A stretch of DNA of 64,000 nucleotides, taken from assembly GCA_963715455.1 (NCBI GenBank), contig OY970245.1, positions 1,240,001 to 1,304,000 of the forward strand. Direction: 5' to 3'. The first letter of the stretch is position 1. Every line of letters starts with the position of its first letter. This DNA is from VRUE01 sp963715455. Its GTDB lineage: Bacteria; Actinomycetota; Thermoleophilia; Solirubrobacterales; 70-9. The notes below the pieces were generated by a model. It saw nothing but the letters and a program-made list of their open reading frames with translations. It ran no database searches and had not been told where the DNA came from. Made by a program: the position numbers and the translations under genes. Below are positions 57,277 through 64,000 of this stretch, one piece after another.

Positions 57277-59406
57277 CTAGGCCTCGGAGAAGCCGAGGCG
57301 GGCGTAGACGCGGCGCAGCGGTTTCGGTGCCCACCAGTTCCACTCGCCGAACAAGCGCATCAGGGAGGGGACGAGCAGGGCGCGGACGATGGTCGCGTCG
57401 ATCATCACGCCGAAGGCCATGCCGATCGCGATCTGCTTGACGAAGAAGACGCTGCTCACGCTGAAGGCGAGAAAGACGATCGCGATCGCAACCGCGGCGG
57501 CGGTGATCACGCGGCCGGTGCGGGCGATGCCGACGGCGACCGCCTCCTCGTTGGAGTCGCCCATGTCGCGGCGCTCTTTGATCCGCGCCATGACCAGCAC
57601 CGCGTAGTCGGTGGCGAGGCCGAAGATCACTGCGAAGAGGAAGACGAGGCTGGTCACCTCGACCGCTGCTGGCCCGGTGTAGTCGAGCGGCGTCTTCAGC
57701 CAGCCCTCCTGGAAGGCGAGCACGAGGATGCCGAGCGTGGCGCCCAGGGTGAGCGTGTTCATCAAGAGCGTCTTCAGCGGCAGCAGCACCGAGCCGGTGA
57801 GCAGGAAGAGCAGAATCAGGGTGGTGATGGCGATGATTGCCACGACCAGCGGGGCGTGCTCAAGCAGGCTCTGCTTCTGGTCGATGAAGCGCGCCGTGTT
57901 GCCGGAGACGAGCACCTCCCCGCCGTTGGGTGGAACGAGGTCGCGGATCGCGTGCAGCGAATCCTGTGAGGGATCGCTGAGCGCCGGTCCGGCGAGAGCG
58001 AAGTTGGCGTAGCCAGCGTCCACCGAAACAAGCAGGAAGGGTGTGCCGCGCACGACACCGTCGACCGCTTCGATCTGGTCCTGGAAGGCCGCCAACTGGT
58101 CGTTCGTCACTCTGCCCTCGACCGCCACCGTGACCGCCTCGGTGACATCGCGTGGATAGTGGGCTTCGAGGTACTTGTAGGCATCGTAGGAGGGCTTACC
58201 AGGGGGAACCGCTTCGGCGCTCGGCCCGGTCAGCGTCGTCCAGAGCAGGGGGGCAGCGGCGGCGAGCAGCAGCGCAGAGCTGGCTAGGGCGACCGCCACC
58301 GGGCGGCGCATCACACCGCGCGCCAGCCGGTACCAGCCGTCGGAGGTGTCAGAGACCGCTGGCCCGCGGCGGATCGAGAGCGCGTCGATGCGCGTGCCGA
58401 GCAGGGCAAGCAGCGACGGCACGACGAGGATCGCGATCAGCGAGGAGAGCACCGCCACCGAGGCCCCGGCCACCGCCATCGAGTAGAGGAAGCGCTGCGG
58501 CATAAAGATCAGTGCGGCGAGCGCCGCGGCGACGGTCAGCCCGGAGAAGACCACCGTACGGCCGGCGCGCTGCACTGTGCGGCGGTGGGCCTCACGGGTG
58601 GCGCCTTCTTGCGCCATCTCCTCGCGATAGCGCGAGACCATCAGCAGTGCGTAGTCGACGGCCAGGCCGAGGCTGAGCCCGGTGGCGATGTTGAGCGCGA
58701 ACAGCGAGGTGTCGACGAGGCCCGACATGATCTGCAGCACGAGCAGCGTGCCGATGATCGAGATCACCCCGATCAGCAGCGGGATGCCTGCCGCGACGAC
58801 GCCGCGGAAGACGAAGAGCAGGAAGAGGGCGAGGATCGGGAAGGCGATCAGCTCGGCCTTGGTCAGATCTTCGCGAGTCTGGTCGTTGGTCTCGTTGAAG
58901 CCCTGGGCGAAGCCACCCTCGGCGACGTCGAGCGAACTGCCCTCGATCACCTCGGCGACGCCTTCGGCGGCGACTCCACCGGCGTCCTCGATGTCCTCGG
59001 TCGAGAGGTTGACGGCGATCGCCAGCGACTCGCCGTCGCGAGCAATCAGTGCGGCGTCGGCGGCCGGGTCGCGCAGCGGGTTGACGACACGGCCGACGTG
59101 CTCGACCGCTTCGCTCTGTTTCGTGATGCGGGCGATCTCGCCGCGCACCGCAGGATCGGCGAGGTCGAGCTTGCCGCCGTCGGGGTCGCGGACGACGAGC
59201 ACGATCGCCGGGTTCGGGTCGTAGCCGAGTTTCTCGCGCAGTAGCCGGGTTGCCTGCTCGCTCTCCGAACTCGAGTCGGTAAAGCCGGCCGCCTTGAGGT
59301 GCTGCTCGACGTCGCGGCCGAAGGCGAGGGCGAGGAAGGTGAAGATGCCGACCGCGGCGAGGACGAGCTTGGGGTGCTTCCAGGTGAGGTCGGCAATCCG
59401 CGTCAT
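57277..59406 (-). CDS. MMPL family transporter (paralogue A)
   Basis: 709 residues from ATG 59406, chosen because MTRIADLTWKHPKLVLAAVG aligns with the start of the next MMPL gene (MFGRVAGLTWRHPKLVLAAVG). GTG 59460 is the alternative. Two RND repeats, with the proton-relay regions LAVDYALLMVSRYREE and LATDYAVLVMARIKER. Likely exports lipid or small hydrophobic molecules. Its upstream region contains an operator shared with a divergent HxlR regulator. Confidence 0.92.
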   Translation of the reverse strand: MTRIADLTWKHPKLVLAAVGIFTFLALAFGRDVEQHLKAAGFTDSSSESEQATRLLREKLGYDPNPAIVLVVRDPDGGKLDLADPAVRGEIARITKQSEAVEHVGRVVNPLRDPAADAALIARDGESLAIAVNLSTEDIEDAGGVAAEGVAEVIEGSSLDVAEGGFAQGFNETNDQTREDLTKAELIAFPILALFLLFVFRGVVAAGIPLLIGVISIIGTLLVLQIMSGLVDTSLFALNIATGLSLGLAVDYALLMVSRYREEMAQEGATREAHRRTVQRAGRTVVFSGLTVAAALAALIFMPQRFLYSMAVAGASVAVLSSLIAILVVPSLLALLGTRIDALSIRRGPAVSDTSDGWYRLARGVMRRPVAVALASSALLLAAAAPLLWTTLTGPSAEAVPPGKPSYDAYKYLEAHYPRDVTEAVTVAVEGRVTNDQLAAFQDQIEAVDGVVRGTPFLLVSVDAGYANFALAGPALSDPSQDSLHAIRDLVPPNGGEVLVSGNTARFIDQKQSLLEHAPLVVAIIAITTLILLFLLTGSVLLPLKTLLMNTLTLGATLGILVLAFQEGWLKTPLDYTGPAAVEVTSLVFLFAVIFGLATDYAVLVMARIKERRDMGDSNEEAVAVGIARTGRVITAAAVAIAIVFLAFSVSSVFFVKQIAIGMAFGVMIDATIVRALLVPSLMRLFGEWNWWAPKPLRRVYARLGFSEA

Positions 59407-59473
59407 CGAGGGTTCAACGAACGGGTGGGGGAGGGCGTGAGGCGAATCATCGTTCGGCACCCTACCCTACCAG

Positions 59474-59517
59474 AATCCAAAGTGAAAACTTTGGATTTCA
59501 AATTAAGCTGATAGAAT
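59474..59517. promoter_or_regulatory. Operator palindrome and hxlR-type gene promoter
   Basis: AATCCAAAGT-gaaa-ACTTTGGATT (59474-59497; perfect 10-bp arms). TAGAAT (59512-59517) lies six nt before ATG 59524. It sits between divergent MMPL and HxlR-SCP2 genes, so the regulator probably controls both. Confidence 0.65.
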
Positions 59518-59523
59518 CGAGTA

Positions 59524-60222
59524 ATGACGAGGAGAAATTACGGGCAGGCCTGCAGCATGGCGGGTGCCCTCGATCGCATCGGCGAGCGCTGGTCGTTGCT
59601 CATCGCCCGTGAGCTGCTGCTCGGGCCGCTGCGCTTTTCCGACCTTGCCCGCGCGGTCGGCGGTGCGCCCACCGACGTCCTGACCAAACGCCTGCGCGAC
59701 CTGGAGCGCGACGGCGTCGTCGCCCGCCGCGAGCTCGATCCGCCCGCCTCGGCCGTCGTCTACGAGCTGACCGAGCTGGGGCAGGGCCTGGAGCGACCGC
59801 TGATCGAGCTCGGGCGCTGGGGGCTCAACTTCTCCCAGATCGACGACGTCGACGGGATCGAACCCTCCTGGCTGCCCAACTCGATGCGGGTGATCCTGCA
59901 GCCACCAGCCGATGCCGAGCTGACCGTCCAACTGCGCAGCGGCGGCAACAGCTTCCGCCTACGGATCGCTAACGGCTGGATCGACGTCGAACGCGGCGAG
60001 ATGGCCGACCCCGATCTGACCCTCGCCGGCGATCCGCGCGCCGTGCTCGCCGCCCTGGTCTTCGGCGAGGAGGCTGAGGAGGGCGGCGCCGAGATCGAAG
60101 GCGACCGTGCCGCACTCGAGGCGCTGCGGGCGATGGTTGCGCTGCCCGAGCGTCTGCAGGCCGAAGCACTGGCGATGCCCCCGGCGGCTGCTCAGACCGC
60201 CGTAGGCGAGGCTGCCGGTTAG
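59524..60222 (+). CDS. HxlR-type regulator fused to an SCP2 sterol-carrier-like domain
   Basis: 232 residues. HxlR winged helix at 1-110: CSMAGALDRIGERWSLLIAREL, RFSDLARAVGGAPTDVLTKRL, VYELTELGQGLERPL. Residues 125-215 form an SCP2-like domain (LTVQLRSGGNSFRLRIANGW, ADPDLTLAGDPRAVLAAL). An SCP2 domain could bind a lipid ligand and set DNA binding. Divergent from one MMPL exporter and convergent with another, both probably lipid-related. Stop overlaps the second MMPL gene's stop by 4 nt. Confidence 0.88.
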   Translation: MTRRNYGQACSMAGALDRIGERWSLLIARELLLGPLRFSDLARAVGGAPTDVLTKRLRDLERDGVVARRELDPPASAVVYELTELGQGLERPLIELGRWGLNFSQIDDVDGIEPSWLPNSMRVILQPPADAELTVQLRSGGNSFRLRIANGWIDVERGEMADPDLTLAGDPRAVLAALVFGEEAEEGGAEIEGDRAALEALRAMVALPERLQAEALAMPPAAAQTAVGEAAG

Positions 60223-62351
60223 GCGACCTCGGAGAACCCGTAGCGCTGCTGGAAGCGACGCAGCGGAGCGGGCGCCCACCAGTTCCAGTCGCCGAAGAGG
60301 CGCATCAACGCTGGCACCAGCAGCGCCCTGACCAGCGTCGTGTCGATCAGCACAGCGGCCGCGTAGCCGAGGCCGGCCTCCTTCATGAAGAAGATCGAGC
60401 TGGTGGTGAAGGCGAGGAAGACAGCGGCGAGGCAGAGCCCGGCCGCGGAGATAACCCTGCCAGTACGGGCGATCCCGCGGGCGACCGCCTCCTCGTTGGA
60501 CATGCCGGAATCGTGCAGCTCCTTGATCCGCGCCAGGACAAGGACGGCGTAGTCGGTGGAGAGGCCGAAGATGACCGCGAACATCACCACCAGCGTCGCC
60601 GTCTCCATGCCCTCTGGGCCGTCGTAGGAGAGCAGCCCGTCGAGCAGGCCCCACTGGAAGGCGGCGACGATCACGCCGAGCGTCCCGACCAGTGTGAGCA
60701 GGTTCATCAGCAGGGTCTTCAGCGGCAGCACCACCGAGCCGGTCAGCATGAAGAGCAGTAGCAGCGTGGTCAGGGTGATGACGGCGATCACGAGCGGCAG
60801 GTTCTCGCCGAGGCTCGTCCTCAGGTCCAGGTATTCGGCGGTGTAGCCGGACACCAGCAGCGGCGCCGGCCCCTGCAGGGCGCGGATCGATCGCACGGCC
60901 TCCTGTGCTTCGCTCTCCAGCGAGTGGTCGGCGTTGACGCGCAGGCCGAAGCTGGCGATCGCGAGGTTGGGGGCAGCGCGCTGGAAGGGAACCGGGGACT
61001 CGATGCCCTCGACCGCGCCGACCTGCTGCGAGAGGCGACGTAGTTGGGCCGGGCTTGCGCGCCCGTCGACGACGACCGGGATCGGCGTGCCGAGCGCGGT
61101 CGGGTAGTCGCGGTTGATCGTCACCACGACTTCGCGCGAGGGTTCGCCCGCCGGCACGTTGTCGGTGCCCGGGAAGGTCAGCTTGACACCGAGCACCGGC
61201 AGGGCGAGGACCAGTAGCAGCGCCGAGCTGGAAAGCGCGACCGCGACCGGATGGCGCATCACGGCTCGGGCCAGCCGGTACCAGCCGCCCGACTCGTCGG
61301 AGACCGCCGGGCCGCGCCGCAGCGAGAGGGCGTTGACCCGGTCGCCCAACAGTGCCAGCAGCGCCGGGACGAGCAGCAGCGACCCGAGCGCGGCGAAGAC
61401 GGCGACGATTGCCCCGCCGGCGCCGAGCGAGTAGAGGAAGCGTTGTGGGAGGAGCGTCAGCGCAGCCAGGGCCGCGGCAACGGTGAGGCCGGAGAAGACC
61501 ACGGTGCGCCCGGCGGACTCGACCAGGCGGCGGTGGGACTCCTCGCTGGGGCCGTCGCGCTCCAGCTCCTCGCGGTAGCGGGTGACGAGCAGCAGGCCGT
61601 AGTCGACCGCCAGCCCGAGGCCCATCGCGGTGGTGATGTTGAGGGCGAAGACGGAGGTGTCGACCAGCTCCGACATGATCCGCAGGGCGAGGAAGGTCCC
61701 CCCGACCGCGACCATCCCGACGAGCAGCGGGATCGAGGCAGCGATCACCCCGCGGAAGACGACGAGCAGCAGCAAGGCAAGCAGCGGGAAGGCGATCAGC
61801 TCAGCCCGGATCAGGTCCCGCTCGATCGTCTCGTTGACCTCATTGAAGCCGGCGGCGATGCCGCCGACGGTGACCTCGAACTTCTCCGAGGTGACGCTCT
61901 CGACCGCTTCGTCGGCGGCGTTGGTCAACACCTCCGCGTCGCTGCTCGAGAAATAGGCATTGAGCAGCAGCGAGCTGCGGTCCGGGGCAACCATCTGCGG
62001 CGGGCCTCCGGCCAGCGGGTTGTCCACCCGGGCCACCCCCTCGAGCGCGCGCAGCTCGGTCGCGAGGCGCTTGGTCTCCGCCCGCAGCGCCGGCGAGCGC
62101 AGCGCCAGGCGGCTCTCGCCGGCGGGCGGTGTGACTCGCACGACGATTCCGGGCATCGCGTCGCTGCCCGTCTTCTCAATCAGCAGCTCCTGCGCCCGAG
62201 CGCTCTCGCTGGCCGGGTCGTTGAAGCCGGCCGCCTTGAGGTGCTGCTCCACGTCCCGGCTGAAGACGAAAGCGAGGACGGTGAAGGCGCCGACCGCGGC
62301 GAGGACGAGCTTGGGATGCCTCCAGGTGAGACCGGCGACGCGACCGAACAT
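60219..62351 (-). CDS. MMPL family transporter (paralogue B)
   Basis: 710 residues. Same layout as the gene at 57277 and clearly a duplicate (TWRHPKLVLAAVGAFTVLAF, LAVDYGLLLVTRYREE, LSTDYAVLVLARIKEL). Two external domains lie between helix 1 and 2 and helix 7 and 8. C-terminus GDWNWWAPAPLRRFQQRYGFSE matches the paralogue. It may work with, or replace, the first. Confidence 0.92.
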   Translation of the reverse strand: MFGRVAGLTWRHPKLVLAAVGAFTVLAFVFSRDVEQHLKAAGFNDPASESARAQELLIEKTGSDAMPGIVVRVTPPAGESRLALRSPALRAETKRLATELRALEGVARVDNPLAGGPPQMVAPDRSSLLLNAYFSSSDAEVLTNAADEAVESVTSEKFEVTVGGIAAGFNEVNETIERDLIRAELIAFPLLALLLLVVFRGVIAASIPLLVGMVAVGGTFLALRIMSELVDTSVFALNITTAMGLGLAVDYGLLLVTRYREELERDGPSEESHRRLVESAGRTVVFSGLTVAAALAALTLLPQRFLYSLGAGGAIVAVFAALGSLLLVPALLALLGDRVNALSLRRGPAVSDESGGWYRLARAVMRHPVAVALSSSALLLVLALPVLGVKLTFPGTDNVPAGEPSREVVVTINRDYPTALGTPIPVVVDGRASPAQLRRLSQQVGAVEGIESPVPFQRAAPNLAIASFGLRVNADHSLESEAQEAVRSIRALQGPAPLLVSGYTAEYLDLRTSLGENLPLVIAVITLTTLLLLFMLTGSVVLPLKTLLMNLLTLVGTLGVIVAAFQWGLLDGLLSYDGPEGMETATLVVMFAVIFGLSTDYAVLVLARIKELHDSGMSNEEAVARGIARTGRVISAAGLCLAAVFLAFTTSSIFFMKEAGLGYAAAVLIDTTLVRALLVPALMRLFGDWNWWAPAPLRRFQQRYGFSEVA

Positions 62352-62376
62352 GGCGCGAGCCTAACGGGACGTTTGT

Positions 62377-62610
62377 TTAGCGCTCGTAGAGCTTGATCAC
62401 ACTTACGGAGCCCGTAGGCGCGGCGTCGACGCAGAGATTGCAGAGCACGCACTCGTCGAGGTTGGCTTCGACGACTTCGACGCCGGAGTCGGTCGCGGCG
62501 AAGATGTCGACGGGGCAGACTTCTTCCAGCTTCTTGGCTAGCTCGGCGTCGGCGGCGACCGAGTTGTCGACCTCGACGTCGATGAAGACCCTGCTCAGCG
62601 TCTCGCTCAT
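62377..62610 (-). CDS. FixX-like single-cluster ferredoxin
   Basis: 77 residues. Cysteines: one in EVCPVDIF and three in CVLCNLC (C-x-x-C-x-x-C), four in all, as in FixX-type ferredoxins that hold one [4Fe-4S] cluster. The fourth Cys of a normal CxxCxxCxxxCP is Ala (CVDAAPTG). The N-terminus EVDNSVAADAELAKKLEE is family-typical. ATG 62610 overlaps the upstream CoA-ligase stop (TGATG). It probably gives electrons to an oxidoreductase outside the window. Confidence 0.85.
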   Translation of the reverse strand: MSETLSRVFIDVEVDNSVAADAELAKKLEEVCPVDIFAATDSGVEVVEANLDECVLCNLCVDAAPTGSVSVIKLYER

Positions 62611-63527
62611 CAGGCAGTAACCCCCAGCTTCTGCTTGACCGCGTCGGGAATCTCGTCGATGCGCTCGACCACGCGGATACCGGCCGCTTCCAGCCGGGCG
62701 ATCTTCTCCGTCGCCGTGTCCTCGACACCCTCGACGATCGTGCCGGCGTGGCCGAAGCTCATCCCCTTCATCTCCTCGTCGTCCATGAACTTGCCGGCCA
62801 TGAAGGCGACGATCGGCAGGCGGCTGTCGTTCTCCTTCACCCACTCGGAGAGCTGCGCCTCCATGCGGCCCCCGGGCTCGGTGTAGATCACGATCGCCTG
62901 GGTCTGCTCGTCGGCCTCGAAGTAGGGCATCAGCTCGGCATAGGTGGAGCCGATGATCGCGTCGCCGCCGATCGAGACGGCGGTCGAGACGCCCAAGCCT
63001 GCCTGGGTCAGCGAGGAGGAGATCTCGGTGGTCATGCCGCCCGAGCGGCTCATCACGCCGACGGGGCCGGGCGCGTAGGCCTTCGCGGCATCCTTGGCGG
63101 GACCGCCGATGCCGCCCATCTTGCAGACCTCGGGGACGATCAGGCCGAGGCAGTTGGGGCCGATGATGCGCGCCCCGCGCAGGTTGGCCAGCTCGACCAT
63201 CTGGGCGACGTCGCGGCGCGGGATGCGCTCGGTGACGATGACGATCAGCTTGATGCCGTTCTCGATCGCCTCGAGCACGGCGTCCTTGGTGAAGGCGGGG
63301 GGGACGGTGACGACCGAGCCGTCGATCGGGGCGCCGTGGTTCTCGACCGCCTGGGCGACGGTGTCGAAGACCGGCACGCCGTGCACCTCGCGGCCCTTGC
63401 GGCCGGGGGTGACGCCGCCGACCACCTTGGAGCCGTAGTCGAGGCACTCCCTGGTCAGGTTGACCGCCTCGCGGCCAGTGATCCCCTGGACAATGAACGT
63501 CGTCTCCTTGGAGAGCAGGATGCTCAT
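62610..63527 (-). CDS. Succinyl-CoA ligase alpha-subunit-like protein
   Basis: 305 residues. CoA-binding Rossmann motif VQGITGREAVNLT, GVTPGRKG, then GPNCLGLIVP, SRSGGMTTE and the phospho-His motif FGHAGTIVEG near 259. The family cleaves or forms succinyl-CoA (or related acyl-CoA) with phosphohistidine. The beta subunit gene is not adjacent in this window: a cupin precedes and a ferredoxin follows. Partner and substrate are uncertain. Confidence 0.88.
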   Translation of the reverse strand: MSILLSKETTFIVQGITGREAVNLTRECLDYGSKVVGGVTPGRKGREVHGVPVFDTVAQAVENHGAPIDGSVVTVPPAFTKDAVLEAIENGIKLIVIVTERIPRRDVAQMVELANLRGARIIGPNCLGLIVPEVCKMGGIGGPAKDAAKAYAPGPVGVMSRSGGMTTEISSSLTQAGLGVSTAVSIGGDAIIGSTYAELMPYFEADEQTQAIVIYTEPGGRMEAQLSEWVKENDSRLPIVAFMAGKFMDDEEMKGMSFGHAGTIVEGVEDTATEKIARLEAAGIRVVERIDEIPDAVKQKLGVTA

Positions 63528-63597
63528 CTATTGCTCCCTTCCGACATTGACCCCACCAGGGTGTGGTGAATGTCGGATACGCGTGTGTCGAGCTTGC

Positions 63598-64000
63598 TCA
63601 CGCCGGCTCCTCCTCGCCCTCGAAGTAGTCGACTTGATCGGCGAGACGGAAATGGACCCAGATCCCGCCGCCCTCCGGGCGCCGCTCGCAGGCTGCAATC
63701 GTCTGCGAGTCGGGACGCACGATGATGTCGGGCTGCTGGTTGGAGACCGCCAGGAAGCGAACGGGCTTCTCGGTGCGATTGACGATCTGGTGCGCGCCCT
63801 CCTCGCCGCAGGGAAAGGAGACGACCTCTCCCTCGTCGAGCTCGCGCCATCCATCCGGGGTGCGAAGAGATGGCGCGCCGTCGAGCACGATCAGCAGCTC
63901 CTCCTCGGCTACGTGCCAGTGATATGGATAGGCAGTCTGGCCCTCGGGCAACTCCCAGAGGCTTGCACCGACCTTCTTGCTGCCTGCCTGGCGTCCGATG
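63598..64000 (-). CDS. Cupin domain protein (5' end beyond window)
   Basis: Open to the window edge; visible part about 134 residues. Cupin motif 1 LGASLWELPEGQ-like then YPYHWHVAEEELLIVLDG (H-x-H...E) and motif 2 GEEGAHQIVNRTEKPVRFLAVS. Metal ligands are present. C-terminus FRLADQVDYFEGEEEPA. Function unknown. Reads IGRQAGSKKVGASLWELPEG upstream, typical of small cupins. Confidence 0.82.
   Translation of the reverse strand, partial: IGRQAGSKKVGASLWELPEGQTAYPYHWHVAEEELLIVLDGAPSLRTPDGWRELDEGEVVSFPCGEEGAHQIVNRTEKPVRFLAVSNQQPDIIVRPDSQTIAACERRPEGGGIWVHFRLADQVDYFEGEEEPA

Overview
The window is about 64 kb of high-GC bacterial chromosome. It has dense operons, many start/stop overlaps and many GTG/TTG starts. 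Gene content points to an actinobacterium, most likely class Thermoleophilia (Solirubrobacterales or a relative). The supporting signs are a System I cytochrome c maturation set, actinobacterial-type leaderless promoters, a c-di-AMP riboswitch before a cell-wall gene, the mycobacterial-like fadA2-fabG4-htdX block, and secreted proteins of a kind I associate with Solirubrobacterales. That placement is inference; there is no rRNA here. I see no transposase, integrase, CRISPR array or phage gene.

Layout. 1-10993: a partial enoyl-CoA hydratase, then uvrC-rapZ, a DrrAB-type ABC exporter, a VOC protein, the glycolytic run gap-pgk-tpiA-gpmI, and tgt. 10970-15900: a Ser/Thr kinase with a Glu/Lys-rich lipoprotein, a phosphoesterase, argS and a ParA-like protein with a degenerate P-loop. 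15909-24868: ccmH-ccmG, tRNA-Gly, a SurA_N-like fragment, an ArsR-like regulator facing a 943-residue secreted repeat protein, an SDR, ccmE-ccmF and secG. 24900-29566: a lower-GC secreted protein, an alkane hydroxylase-rubredoxin-TetR operon with a clear operator, a methyltransferase, a 5'-truncated TetR remnant and dtd. 29622-34323: a zinc-uptake operon with a Zur-like box, a permease/binding-protein fusion, an ATPase ending in five histidines, a second permease, Zur, a shortened DUF899 protein and a VOC protein. 34382-42586: M23 peptidase, small genes, GNAT, tRNA-Leu, lexA with its SOS box, an SDR, rnpB, a ydaO-type riboswitch with an RlpA-like protein, a secreted protein, a CMD-fold protein lacking the redox cysteines, and glnA. 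42696-64000: three MMPL transporters, a DUF255 protein, a GGDEF-EAL protein, a fatty acid/lipid block (acyl-CoA synthetase, two acyl-CoA dehydrogenases, MaoC hydratase, FabG4-like reductase, FadA2-like thiolase), an HxlR-SCP2 regulator, a FixX-like ferredoxin with a SucD-like CoA ligase, and a partial cupin.

The most unusual signal is a set of long perfect or near-perfect palindromes of 49-93 bp, mostly between genes and mostly in related pairs. Two copies (40295-40370, 50902-50977) have identical architecture: 26-bp arms and a 24-nt loop. Their loops and arm ends are conserved while the middle of the arms differs with full compensation. A 49-bp family has one perfect intergenic copy and one decayed copy translated inside the MaoC gene. 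Two further elements share the outer sequence CGCGGGTCCTGTC...GCCACCCGCG. No mobilising enzyme is visible here.

A second window-wide pattern is a TAnnnT-like -10 box 6-9 nt before the start codon of at least eleven genes, which implies leaderless mRNAs. A third is pervasive NTGA/TGATG coupling, including two apparent CTG starts.
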